This document shows positions 52,442 to 60,613 of a stretch of 64,000 nt of DNA, in pieces. The notes beneath the pieces are model-generated. The model did not search any database and was not told the DNA's origin. It saw nothing but the letters and a program-made list of their open reading frames with translations. This DNA is from Candidatus Rokuibacteriota bacterium (GTDB lineage: Bacteria > Methylomirabilota > Methylomirabilia > Rokubacteriales > CSP1-6): positions 1 to 64,000 of the forward strand of contig QHSU01000011.1 of NCBI GenBank assembly GCA_003220535.1, in the 5' to 3' direction. The first letter of the stretch is position 1. Each line of letters opens with the position of its first letter. The position numbers and the translations under genes are program-made.

Positions 52442-52897
52442 TCAGCGCGCGCCGCGCCGGATCATCCGCTGGACACGAGCCTCTAGGACCAGCTCGCCGC
52501 GCTGGTTCAAGACACGGTGGCGATACGTGACGATGCCGCGGTCGGGCTTCTTCGTCTCACGCTTGTCGGCGACCTCGACCTCCACGGTGAGCGTGTCGCC
52601 CTCGAGCACGGGCGCCGTCACGCGCAGCTCGCCGCCGAGGTACGCCATGCCCGTGCCATGGATGAGCCCGGTCTGCATGATCAGCCCCTCGGAGAGCGCG
52701 AACGTGAGTGCGCCGGGCGCCGCACGCCGCTTGAACATCGACTCGCGCGCGACGTATTCCATGTCCATGAAGAGCGGCTCGGTGAAGCCGCACAGGTTGA
52801 CGAAGCTCACGATGTCGGTCTCCGACACCGTCCGGCCGAGCGTGCGGAAGGTGGCGCCGATCTCGTGCTGCTCGAAGTGCAGGCCTTCGCCGATCAT
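52442..52897 (-). CDS. MaoC-like hotdog dehydratase family protein
   Basis: 151 residues from ATG 52897, with GGAGGA eight bases upstream. Hotdog fold: EQHEIGATFRTLGRTVSETDIVSFVNLCGFTEPLFMD, then PGALTFALSEGLIMQTGL and VTAPVLEGDTLTVEVEV, as in (R)-enoyl-CoA hydratase/MaoC and mesaconyl-C4-CoA hydratase relatives. Probably acts on a CoA thioester; the usual catalytic Asp/His pair is not clearly placed here. Located 49 nt upstream of the MOSC gene. Confidence 0.8.
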   Translation of the reverse strand: MIGEGLHFEQHEIGATFRTLGRTVSETDIVSFVNLCGFTEPLFMDMEYVARESMFKRRAAPGALTFALSEGLIMQTGLIHGTGMAYLGGELRVTAPVLEGDTLTVEVEVADKRETKKPDRGIVTYRHRVLNQRGELVLEARVQRMIRRGAR

Positions 52898-53149
52898 GGG
52901 GTCCTCCTCCGTTCGGTTGCGCTGATGACGGCCAGATTCTGGGGTCGGCGGCCTCGATCTCCCGGATCGTCTGGTCCGGCGTCCCGCCGCGTATGGCTGG
53001 AGCTCCATGCGCGGCTACGTATAGATATACCCGGTCGTCCAGCACCGCTCGCGTAAAAGTAGATTCGGGGCGCGACTCGACATTGATGAGGTCATGTGGA
53101 TTCCTGATCGGTGCACGCACGCGGCGCCCGCCGCTCAGCGGCACGCCGG
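52898..53149 (-). other. Spacer between the MaoC-like gene and the membrane protein, possible gene remnant
   Basis: About 250 nt without a recognised gene. A minus-strand frame (to ~53144, ~70 residues, with a protein-like TPDQTIREIEAADPRIW stretch) runs into the MaoC-like gene in another frame and has no good start signal. The AT-rich TATAGATATA at ~53023-53034 is a possible -10 for the MaoC-like gene. Decay of a neighbouring gene is possible but not shown. Confidence 0.3.
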
Positions 53150-54676
53150 CTAGGGTAGATGAAACCAGTTGTACGCGCTGCTGAAGATCGAACGCGTGGT
53201 CACCGCCTCGGCACCAGTGACCACGACGAGCAGAACCGCAAGGGCCGCAAGGGCGCGGCGGTCGCCCCGCAGAATCCGGGCGAGACCCTGGACGTAGAGC
53301 ACCGCGATGGGCACGAGCACGCTGAACAGGAGGCGGCCTGTCATGAAATACGGGGAACTCGGTGACGGATGTTGTGTCCAGCTACCGAAGTGGTATCGGA
53401 TGGAGAGCAAAGCGAGGAAGGCGACGGTACCGAGGACGGCGGTGGCGGCGCTCCAGGTGGCGAGCCGGTCGGACCTCGGGCGCCGGGCGATGGCGGTCGC
53501 GACACAGACGAGGGTGGAGCCGACGTATACGACATCCAGACTCGGCCAGCCGATCGGGACCTGATGCCAGACGAGATCACTCCGCCAGAAAGTCGCGAGC
53601 AGGCCGCGGAGAAACACCGTGACGAACTCGAGCCCGAAGATCGGGTGCGGCCAGAGCTCGCCGAGAGCCTTCGGCGTCCACCCGAGCGCCGCCACCTTCT
53701 GCGTTCCCCCCGACGGCTCTCCCGCCATCCAGTAGTGGCTCTGCCACGCGAGGATCGGGACCATCGCGCTCGCGAGCGTCGCGAGAGCGCGGACCGCTTC
53801 CGAGCGTGTCGCCCACGCACGGCGAGCAATCAAGACGACCGCGAGGACCCCGACCATCGCGATTGCCGTGGTCTTCGTGAGCACCGCCGCAGCCACGAGG
53901 GCCCCAGCTCCTATCGCGAGCGCCATCGAGGGCGCCGGCTCGCGCGCGAGCCGCAGCGCGGCGCAGAACGCGAGGCCACTCGTCAGAGGCACCAGGGCGT
54001 CATTGCTCACGCCGTAGAAGCTCCCCCGCGGCACGACGGCGACGAAGAGCGCCACTCCGACGGCGAGCGCCGGCGACTCGGGGAAGGCGAGGCGCGCGGC
54101 CGCCGCCGCCACCACCACGGTCACGGTCGCCAGCAACACGTTGAGAAAACGGGTCCAGTAGAAGAACGACCCACCCGCGACCCCGAGCGCCCCCCCCAGC
54201 CGATGCCAGGCGCCGGCGACCGCGTAATACAGCGGCGGCTCGACCGCCTCGTAGTTGACGCGATCCCACTCGCGCATCCCCCACGGCACCGCGGCCGCCC
54301 GCATGGCGGGAGGCGCCGTCCACACCGGTGGCGCCACGCCATCAGGCGGAATCGGATTCAGGTATTCAGGACTACGGTGCAGAAGGAGGGAGCCGGGGCC
54401 AGGGCTCGAGACGCCCGTGCCGTAGAGGACGATGGCTTCACGGACCTCGGCATCCAGCGGCTCATCGCTGAGCCGAACCGGAACATGGCCGCGCGCGTAC
54501 TTGACGACCAGGTCGTAGTGGAACGCCTCGTCGAGGGGGTGGAACGGCGGCAATGCCGCGGCGAACGTCCAGACCCGCAGAGCTGCCAGCAGACAGAGCA
54601 GCGTCAGCCACACGCGCGACCTGTGGGGATCAGACTCCGCCACGGATTCCAGCGCTTCGTGATTCTGAAGAACCAC
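53150..54676 (-). CDS. Polytopic membrane protein, DUF2142/GT-C-like
   Basis: 508 residues from GTG 54676. About 10-11 hydrophobic helices; the first periplasmic loop has PPFHPLDEAFHYDLVVKYARGHVPV, like the Pro-Asp-Glu-x-x-His motif of DUF2142 and GT-C proteins, followed by a long loop (~60-150). This suggests a lipid-linked sugar transferase or related function. No partner GT2 is adjacent and its substrate is unknown. It lies between the MaoC-like gene and livF, with ~196 nt of unfeatured sequence on the livF side. Confidence 0.65.
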   Translation of the reverse strand: MVLQNHEALESVAESDPHRSRVWLTLLCLLAALRVWTFAAALPPFHPLDEAFHYDLVVKYARGHVPVRLSDEPLDAEVREAIVLYGTGVSSPGPGSLLLHRSPEYLNPIPPDGVAPPVWTAPPAMRAAAVPWGMREWDRVNYEAVEPPLYYAVAGAWHRLGGALGVAGGSFFYWTRFLNVLLATVTVVVAAAAARLAFPESPALAVGVALFVAVVPRGSFYGVSNDALVPLTSGLAFCAALRLAREPAPSMALAIGAGALVAAAVLTKTTAIAMVGVLAVVLIARRAWATRSEAVRALATLASAMVPILAWQSHYWMAGEPSGGTQKVAALGWTPKALGELWPHPIFGLEFVTVFLRGLLATFWRSDLVWHQVPIGWPSLDVVYVGSTLVCVATAIARRPRSDRLATWSAATAVLGTVAFLALLSIRYHFGSWTQHPSPSSPYFMTGRLLFSVLVPIAVLYVQGLARILRGDRRALAALAVLLVVVTGAEAVTTRSIFSSAYNWFHLP

Positions 54677-54872
54677 GGGATGCCGAGGAGTTCAAGGTGT
54701 TCAAACAGCATAGCGTAGCGATGGCCGCTTCCCGAGAGGCTTTTCGCCCGTTGGTCCGACGTGAAGCCGTCCCACGCGGCGGGAACACCGAAGCGAAGAC
54801 GTTCTTCGCGAGGAGAGCCGTCTCGGCCTCGTCGTCCCAGAGGTAACGAGGAGCCGGAGCCCCGTGACCGCG

Positions 54873-55574
54873 CTATTCGCCCAGATACGCCCGCCGGACA
54901 TCGGCGTTGTCCGACAGCTCGGCTGCGGTTCCGGTGAGCGCGATCGAGCCTGTCTCGAGCACGTAGCCCCGGTGAGCGATGGAGAGCGCCATCGCTGCGT
55001 TCTGCTCCACCAGGAGGATCGTCATGCCCTGACGGTTGATGTCGCTGATCGTGTCGAAGATCTGCTCGACCAGGACCGGCGCCAGCCCCATGCTCGGCTC
55101 GTCCAGCAGGAGGAGCCGGGGGTTCGCCATGAGCGCACGGCCGATCGCGAGCATCTGCTGCTCGCCGCCCGAGAGGGTGCCGGCCACCTGACCGATGCGC
55201 TCGGCGAGCCGCGGGAAGAGGGCGAAGACGCGCTCGAGGTCGGCGGCGATTCCCGTGTCGCGTCGGAGATAGGCGCCCATCATCAGGTTCTCGCGAACCG
55301 TGAGGCGGTTGAAGATGCGGCGACCCTCGGGCACGTGCGCCACGCCCCGCGAGACGATCGCGTGCGGCGGCACGTCGAGGAGCGACTCGGCCTCGAGCGT
55401 GATGGTGCCGCGCGTCGGATGAAGAAGGCCCGAGATCGTCTTGAGCGTGGTCGTCTTTCCGGCGCCGTTGTTGCCGAGGATCGTGACGATCTCGCCGCGG
55501 CCCACCTCGAGCCCCACGCCCTTGAGCGCCCTGATCTCGCCATAGGCGACGTCGAGCGCCTCGACCCTAAGCAT
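54873..55574 (-). CDS. livF: Branched-chain amino acid-type ABC transporter ATP-binding protein LivF
   Basis: 233 residues. Walker A ILGNNGAGKTTTLK, Q-loop region, signature GTLSGGEQQMLAIGRALMANPRLLLLDEPSMGLAPVLVEQIFD with Walker B, and H-loop. Small size and the LAPVLVEQIF segment are typical of LivF. It powers uptake with LivG, LivH and LivM. Overlaps livG by 8 nt; last gene of the liv string. Confidence 0.95.
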   Translation of the reverse strand: MLRVEALDVAYGEIRALKGVGLEVGRGEIVTILGNNGAGKTTTLKTISGLLHPTRGTITLEAESLLDVPPHAIVSRGVAHVPEGRRIFNRLTVRENLMMGAYLRRDTGIAADLERVFALFPRLAERIGQVAGTLSGGEQQMLAIGRALMANPRLLLLDEPSMGLAPVLVEQIFDTISDINRQGMTILLVEQNAAMALSIAHRGYVLETGSIALTGTAAELSDNADVRRAYLGE

Positions 55575-56358
55575 GCCGCGCCTTCCGAGGGCCGGCGCCG
55601 CGCGTGCCGAGATAGGCCTCGATCACACGCGCGTTTGCCTGGACCTCGCGCGGGGGGCCCTCCGCGATCTTCTCGCCGTGGTCGAGCACGGTCACCCGGT
55701 CGGACACCTCCATGACCACCCGCATGTTGTGCTCGATCAGGATGATGGCGAGCCCGAGGTCGGCGACGAGGCCGCGCAGGAGGTGCATCAGCGCGCCGGC
55801 CTCCCCCTGGGTCATGCCGGCGGTCGGCTCGTCGAGCAGCAGCAGCGCGGGCTCGGACGCGAGCGCGCGGGCCAGCTCGAGCCGTCGCCGGTCGCCGTAC
55901 GGCAGATTGCGCGCGACGACGTTGGCGTTGGCCTGCAGTCCGACGCGACCGAGCAGGCCGACGGCGCGTGTGGCCAGGTCGGATTCGGTTCGACGGAAGG
56001 TCGGGCTGTGCGAAAGGATGTCCCACAGGCCGAGCACGATCCGCGAGTTCATGCCCACGAGGACGTTTTCGATGGCGGTCATGTTGGCGAAGAGCCGGAT
56101 GTTCTGGAACGTCCGGCAGATGCCCAGCGCCGTGATCTGGTCGGGGCGCAAGCCGAGCAGCGGCTGGCCGCGGAAGGTGACGCTGCCCTCGTCGGCCGCG
56201 TAGAGCCCGGTGAAGATGTTGAAGAGCGTCGTTTTCCCGGCCCCGTTCGGCCCGATGATGGACGCGATGCCCCGGTCGACGGCGAAGTCCACCCCGTGCA
56301 GCGCAGTGAGGCCTCCGAACCGTTTGGTGACGCTCCGGGCCTCGAACAGCGGCGACAT
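55567..56358 (-). CDS. livG: Branched-chain amino acid-type ABC transporter ATP-binding protein LivG
   Basis: 263 residues. Walker A IGPNGAGKTTLFN, GICRTFQNIRLFANMTAIENV (LivG-type Q-loop region), signature LPYGDRRRLELARALASEPALLLLDEPTAGMTQGE, and a terminal IEAYLGTRG segment. Forms a heterodimer with LivF. A 105-nt gap separates it from livM. Confidence 0.95.
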   Translation of the reverse strand: MSPLFEARSVTKRFGGLTALHGVDFAVDRGIASIIGPNGAGKTTLFNIFTGLYAADEGSVTFRGQPLLGLRPDQITALGICRTFQNIRLFANMTAIENVLVGMNSRIVLGLWDILSHSPTFRRTESDLATRAVGLLGRVGLQANANVVARNLPYGDRRRLELARALASEPALLLLDEPTAGMTQGEAGALMHLLRGLVADLGLAIILIEHNMRVVMEVSDRVTVLDHGEKIAEGPPREVQANARVIEAYLGTRGAGPRKARHA

Positions 56359-56463
56359 CGTATCGAACTCTAGGAGGCCAAAGCGAGGCGCGTCGGCTTC
56401 ATTTGTAGCGGGGGCCGGGAGGCCGGTGCCCCCGAGGGTGGCCTGAGAAAATGCACGCCGGCT

Positions 56464-57654
56464 TCATTTGGCGAGCTCGCGCTGGCGGCGTCGCGCCGGG
56501 AAGATGCCTTGAGGGCGGAAGATCATCATCAGGACGAGGATCACGCCGAAGACCATCCGCTCGTACTTGGCCGGCTCGAACTGCGTCGGAAGGTCGGCGA
56601 GGCTATAGCCGAGGACGGTCACCCCCGCGTTCTTCAGCTCGTTGAGCCAGAGCGAGAAGCCTTTCAGGACTTGAAGATTCAGCACGGTCACGACGGTGGC
56701 GCCCACGACGGCGCCGGGAATCGAGCCCATCCCGCCGAGAATGACCATGGCCAGCACGCCGATCGACTCGAGGAAGGTGAACGACTCCGGGTTGATGAAC
56801 ACCTGCTTGGCCGAGAACAGCACGCCCATGACGCCGGCGAACGATGCGCCGCAGGCGAAAGCCATGAGCTTCATCCGCACCAGCGGCACCCCCATGGCAC
56901 GCGCCGCCAGCTCGTCCTCACGGATCGCTTCCCACGCGCGGCCGATGTGCGAGTCTTCCAGCCGGCGATTGACCAGGACGACCGCGACCACGATGAGCAG
57001 GGCGAGGAAGTAGAAGTACTCGCCGTAGGGCAGCCCGAACGGCGCCGGCGGACGCGAGATGGGCGTGATTCCCTTCGGGCCGTTCGTAAAGTTGATCGGC
57101 TTGTCGAGGTTGTTGGCCAGGACGCGGATGACCTCGCCGAAGCCCAGGGTGACGATGGCCAGGTAGTCGCCGTGCAGGCGCAGCACCGGCAGGCCGAGCA
57201 GGATCCCGGTGGTCGCCGCCACGCCGAGGCCCACCAGGAGAAACACATAGAACCACCAGCCCGGGAGCGGGAAGCCGCCGCCGAAGATGACATTGGCGTG
57301 CGGCGAGCCGAAGATGGCCCAGGAATAGGCGCCGACGGCGAAGAAGGCCACGTAGCCGAGATCCAGGAGCCCGGCCAGGCCGACCACGATGTTGAGCCCG
57401 AGCGCCAGCGCGACGAAGATGCCGACCTGGGTCGCGACTTCGAGGTAGTAGCTGTTGAAGTACCCGATGGCCGGCATCAGGACGAGGAGGGCGATCGCCA
57501 GGAGACTCCAGCGAAGCCGATCGGGGATCCGGGCGCGATAGACGAACAGGAGCGAGCCCTGGAAGAGAAGGAACACGAGGACCGACCGGGGAAACGTGGC
57601 GACGGCGAACGTCGAGGCCGCCACCAGGGCCACCGCGAGCAGCGCCCAGATCAT
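56464..57654 (-). CDS. livM: Branched-chain amino acid-type ABC transporter permease LivM
   Basis: 396 residues from ATG 57654, overlapping livH by 4 nt. About ten hydrophobic helices with the LivM core VALALGLNIVVGLAGLLDLGYVAFFAVGAYSWAI, TLGFGEVIRVLANN, GRAWEAIREDELAARAMGVP (the EAA-like loop contacting the ATPases) and LGGMGSIPGAVVGA. The N-terminal ~85 residues add extra helices. It forms the channel with LivH. Confidence 0.94.
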   Translation of the reverse strand: MIWALLAVALVAASTFAVATFPRSVLVFLLFQGSLLFVYRARIPDRLRWSLLAIALLVLMPAIGYFNSYYLEVATQVGIFVALALGLNIVVGLAGLLDLGYVAFFAVGAYSWAIFGSPHANVIFGGGFPLPGWWFYVFLLVGLGVAATTGILLGLPVLRLHGDYLAIVTLGFGEVIRVLANNLDKPINFTNGPKGITPISRPPAPFGLPYGEYFYFLALLIVVAVVLVNRRLEDSHIGRAWEAIREDELAARAMGVPLVRMKLMAFACGASFAGVMGVLFSAKQVFINPESFTFLESIGVLAMVILGGMGSIPGAVVGATVVTVLNLQVLKGFSLWLNELKNAGVTVLGYSLADLPTQFEPAKYERMVFGVILVLMMIFRPQGIFPARRRQRELAK

Positions 57655-58622
57655 GCGCGCTCTCGCACGACTTCGCCGAGGAGGCCTTTGGGCCGGAAGA
57701 TCAGGATCAGGATCAGGATCGAGAAGGCGAGGATGTCCTTGTACTCGGCGCCAAAGGCGCCGCCCGTGAGCAGCGACAGGTAGGAGGCGGCGAACGCTTC
57801 GAGGAGCCCCAGCACGATCCCGCCGACCATCGCGCCCGGGATGTTCCCGATGCCACCGAGCACTGCCGCGGTGAACGCCTTCAGTCCGGGGATGAAGCCG
57901 CTGTACGGGTTGATGAGCCCGTACTGGACGCCGAAGAGGACGCCGGCGGCTCCGCCCATCGCGCCGCCGATCAGGAACGTGAGCGAGATGATCCGGTTGA
58001 CGTCGATGCCCATGAGGCTCGCCGCCGCCTGGTCCTCGGCGACGGCGCGGATGGCGGTGCCGACCTTCGTCCGGTTGACGATCAGGTGGAGGGCCCACAG
58101 CATCAGGAGCGCACCGCCGATGACGACGAGGGACTTGACCGACACGTCGATCGTCTCGGTCAGCTCGAAGCGGAGATTGAGGACGTCGATGGTCGGGTAG
58201 ACCAGGTTGAAGGCGTTCCGCCAGAGCGACTCGAAGAGCCGGATGAGGTCCTGCAAGAAGAAGGAGATCCCGATGGCGGAGATGAGCGGAATCAGCCGGG
58301 GTGCCTGGCGCAGCGGACGGTAGGCGATCCGCTCCACGGCGACCGCGAGGAACCCGCTGGCGGCCATGCCCGCCAGCAACACCAGGACGAGGACGATCGG
58401 CCAGGGAAGCCCGTCGAGGAGCCCGACGCTCTTCAGCCCGAGGAGGACCTCGACACCCACGAAGGCCCCCACGATGAAGATCTCGGAGTGGGCGAAATTG
58501 ATGAACTCGAGGACGCCGTACACCATCGTGTAACCGAGCGCGATCAGGGCGTACATGAAGCCGAGAATGATGCCGTCGAGCAATACCTGAGGGAAGATAC
58601 CGATCAGCAGTTCGTAATCCAT
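57651..58622 (-). CDS. livH: Branched-chain amino acid-type ABC transporter permease LivH
   Basis: 323 residues. LLDGIILGFMYALIALGYTMVYGVLEFINFAHSEIFIVGAFVG at the N terminus, the EAA loop TKVGTAIRAVAEDQAAASLMGIDVNRI, and GFIPGLKAFTAAVLGGIGNIPGAMVGGIVLGLLEAF near the end are typical LivH. Eight or so membrane helices. It lies 99 nt downstream of livK across a very strong hairpin, an arrangement that commonly lowers permease expression relative to the binding protein. Confidence 0.95.
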   Translation of the reverse strand: MDYELLIGIFPQVLLDGIILGFMYALIALGYTMVYGVLEFINFAHSEIFIVGAFVGVEVLLGLKSVGLLDGLPWPIVLVLVLLAGMAASGFLAVAVERIAYRPLRQAPRLIPLISAIGISFFLQDLIRLFESLWRNAFNLVYPTIDVLNLRFELTETIDVSVKSLVVIGGALLMLWALHLIVNRTKVGTAIRAVAEDQAAASLMGIDVNRIISLTFLIGGAMGGAAGVLFGVQYGLINPYSGFIPGLKAFTAAVLGGIGNIPGAMVGGIVLGLLEAFAASYLSLLTGGAFGAEYKDILAFSILILILIFRPKGLLGEVVRERA

Positions 58623-58663
58623 GCGCTAAGCGCCAGACGACCCGAGGGGCGGGGCGGCGCCAG

Positions 58664-58714
58664 GGGGGGCCCCCGCGAAACCTGTGGTGTTTTCAGGTTT
58701 CGCGGGGGCCCCCT
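58664..58714 (-). other. Strong 20-bp inverted repeat between livK and livH
   Basis: Perfect 20-bp stem (58665-58684 with 58694-58713, plus one G-T pair outside) around a 9-nt loop. On the transcript the loop is A-rich and the stem has a long G/C block. No T-run follows on the minus strand, so a classical terminator is unlikely. A stem placed after an abundantly needed binding-protein gene usually protects its 3' end or attenuates the downstream permease genes; this is inferred from position. Confidence 0.75.
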
Positions 58715-58721
58715 CTCGCGC

Positions 58722-59924
58722 CTACTTCTTGGGGGCGGCGGGAGCCGCGATGGTCAGCTGCTTGACGATCTTGTTGTCGCCCCACTTCCCCGGGTCGTCG
58801 CTGGCGACCTGCAGCACGAAGTAGAGCGCCTTCTTCCGGTCGCCTTTGGCGTCGAACTCGATGTCGCCCGTGATGCCGCCGAGCTTGGCCTTGCGGACCG
58901 CGACCGCCACGTCCTCGCGGCTCGGCGCCTTGCCGCCCTTCGCGGCGGCTTCGATGGCCTTGATGGCGATGGTGGCCGCGTCGTACGCCTCGGCCGCATA
59001 CGGCTCCGGGTTCTTGCCGAACTTCTTCTTGAACTCGTCCGCGAACATCTTGGCCTTGGGCAGGGCCGAGGCCGGCCCGGCCGCGGAGGTGTAGTGCATG
59101 CCGATCACGGCCTTCCCGGCGATCTTCGTGAGATCGGACGAATCCATTCCGTCGGGGCCCAGGAACTTCCCTTTGACGCCCTTCTCGCGGGACTGCTTGA
59201 AGAACGGCGCGGCCTGATCGTAGATGCCGCCGAAGTAGATCACATCCGGGTTCTTCGCCTTCATGGGCGTGATGATGGGATCGAAGTTCGACTTCTCCTC
59301 CGTCCCCTCGAAGCCGAGGACCTTGAGGCCCTTCTTCTCGGCGTCCGTCTTGAAGAACTCGGCCACACCCTGACCGTACGGTGTCTTGTCGTGGATGATG
59401 TAGACGGACTTCGCCTTCATCGTGCCGTGCGCGAACTCCGAGCCGACGACCCCCTGGACGTCGTCACGTCCGCACACGCGGTTGACGTTCGGATAGCCGC
59501 GGTCGGTGACGACGGGGTTCGTGTTCGCGGGAGAGATCATCGCGAGCGAGACTTCCTTGTAGACCTCTGACGACGGAATCGCCACGCCCGAGTTGAGGTG
59601 TCCGATGATAGCGAGGATGTCCTTGTCAGCGATGATGTTCTTCGAGTTCGCCACGCCGACGTCGGGCTTGGCCTGGTCGTCGAAGGGGACCAGGTCGACC
59701 TTGAATCCCTGCTTCTCGAGCGTGCCCTTGAACTTCTCGACCGCGAGCTGCGCGCCGAGCTTGATGCCCTCGCCGAGCGCCGCCTGACCGCCGCTGAGAG
59801 GACTCTGGGTGGCGATCTTGATGGTGCCCTTGCTGGCTTGTCCTTCCAGCTTCGACGCCGGGACCAGCGCCACGGCCAGGACGGCGACGAGCGCCAGAAC
59901 GAGGTGGACCCTGTGACGGATCAT
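58722..59924 (-). CDS. livK: Branched-chain amino acid-type ABC transporter substrate-binding protein
   Basis: 400 residues from ATG 59924, with AAGGAGGG six bases upstream. Signal peptide ~1-29 (VHLVLALVAVLAVALVPASKLEG), then KGTIKIATQSPLSGGQAALGEGIKLGAQLAVE, PSSEVYKEVSLAMISPANTNP, SVYIIHDKTPYGQGVAEFF and PSREDVAVAVRKAKLGGITG. Periplasmic-binding-protein type I of the Leu/Ile/Val family, although relatives also bind amides and other organic solutes. First gene of the liv string. Confidence 0.93.
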   Translation of the reverse strand: MIRHRVHLVLALVAVLAVALVPASKLEGQASKGTIKIATQSPLSGGQAALGEGIKLGAQLAVEKFKGTLEKQGFKVDLVPFDDQAKPDVGVANSKNIIADKDILAIIGHLNSGVAIPSSEVYKEVSLAMISPANTNPVVTDRGYPNVNRVCGRDDVQGVVGSEFAHGTMKAKSVYIIHDKTPYGQGVAEFFKTDAEKKGLKVLGFEGTEEKSNFDPIITPMKAKNPDVIYFGGIYDQAAPFFKQSREKGVKGKFLGPDGMDSSDLTKIAGKAVIGMHYTSAAGPASALPKAKMFADEFKKKFGKNPEPYAAEAYDAATIAIKAIEAAAKGGKAPSREDVAVAVRKAKLGGITGDIEFDAKGDRKKALYFVLQVASDDPGKWGDNKIVKQLTIAAPAAPKK

Positions 59925-59967
59925 CGGTGCCCTCCTTAGAGTTCGGTCACGTCGCGCAGACGGCGAT

Positions 59968-59997
59968 ATTATAGCGGCCCGCGCCCGGTCAAGTCAC
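59968..59997 (-). promoter_or_regulatory. Sigma-70-like promoter for the liv operon
   Basis: On the minus strand GTGACT (opposite 59992-59997) and a perfect TATAAT (opposite 59968-59973) are 18 nt apart. The predicted start is ~59961, leaving a leader of ~37 nt with AAGGAGGG before livK. The -10 overlaps the thiE stop codon, so livK can be transcribed independently of the efp-acc-thi genes. Confidence 0.5.
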
Positions 59998-60613
59998 GCG
60001 CCGCGCGGATCGCCACGAGGAACTCGCGGGTCGCGGCGGCCGGATCGGGCGCCCCGCAGACGGCGGAGATGACGGCGACGCCGTCGGCGCCGGCACGAAT
60101 CACCTCCGCGACGTTCTCGCGAGTCACGCCGCCGATCCCGACCAGCGGTGCCTTGGTCTCGGGCCGGATCGTGCGGATCAGCTCCGGGCCCACGAGCTGG
60201 AAATCGGGCTTGGTGCGCGTCGGGAACATCGAGCCGACGGCGATGTAGTCCGCGCCCTCCGCCTGCGCGTCGCGCGCCTGGGCGAGGCTGTGGGTCGAGC
60301 GGCCCACCACCATGCCGGGACGCAGCAGCGGACGCGCGGCGCGGGCGGGCAGGTCGTCCTGGCCCAGGTGAACACCGTCGGCGCCGACGGCGACCGCCAG
60401 ATCGACTCGGTCGTTCACGATGAACGTGACGCCGGTGCGGCGGCAGCGATCGCGCAGCCGCTCGGCGAGCGGCTGGAGGCGCCCGGACGGCCACTCCTTC
60501 TCCCGGAGCTGGATCATGCGGCAGCCGCCGGCGATCGCGGCGTCCAGAATTTCCTCGAGGCCGCGCCCGCGGGCCGCCGCGCGATCGAGGATGACGTACA
60601 GCGAGAGGTCCAT
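59969..60613 (-). CDS. thiE: Thiamine phosphate synthase
   Basis: 214 residues from ATG 60613, overlapping the accC stop (TGATG). TIM barrel with MIQLREKEWPSGRL, FIVNDRVDLAVAVGADGVHLGQDDLPARAAR, VGRSTHSLAQARDAQAEGADYIAVGSMFPTRTKP, PLVGIGGVTRENVAEVIRAGADGVAVISAV. It couples the thiazole and pyrimidine phosphates to thiamine monophosphate; thiL (23120-24142) does the next step. Its place after accC is unrelated functionally. Confidence 0.93.
   Translation of the reverse strand: MDLSLYVILDRAAARGRGLEEILDAAIAGGCRMIQLREKEWPSGRLQPLAERLRDRCRRTGVTFIVNDRVDLAVAVGADGVHLGQDDLPARAARPLLRPGMVVGRSTHSLAQARDAQAEGADYIAVGSMFPTRTKPDFQLVGPELIRTIRPETKAPLVGIGGVTRENVAEVIRAGADGVAVISAVCGAPDPAAATREFLVAIRAARDLTGRGPL

Noticed and set aside
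58664..58714. Intrinsic terminator between livK and livH
   Set aside because: No T-run follows the stem in the direction of transcription, and the downstream permease genes are needed for the same transporter.
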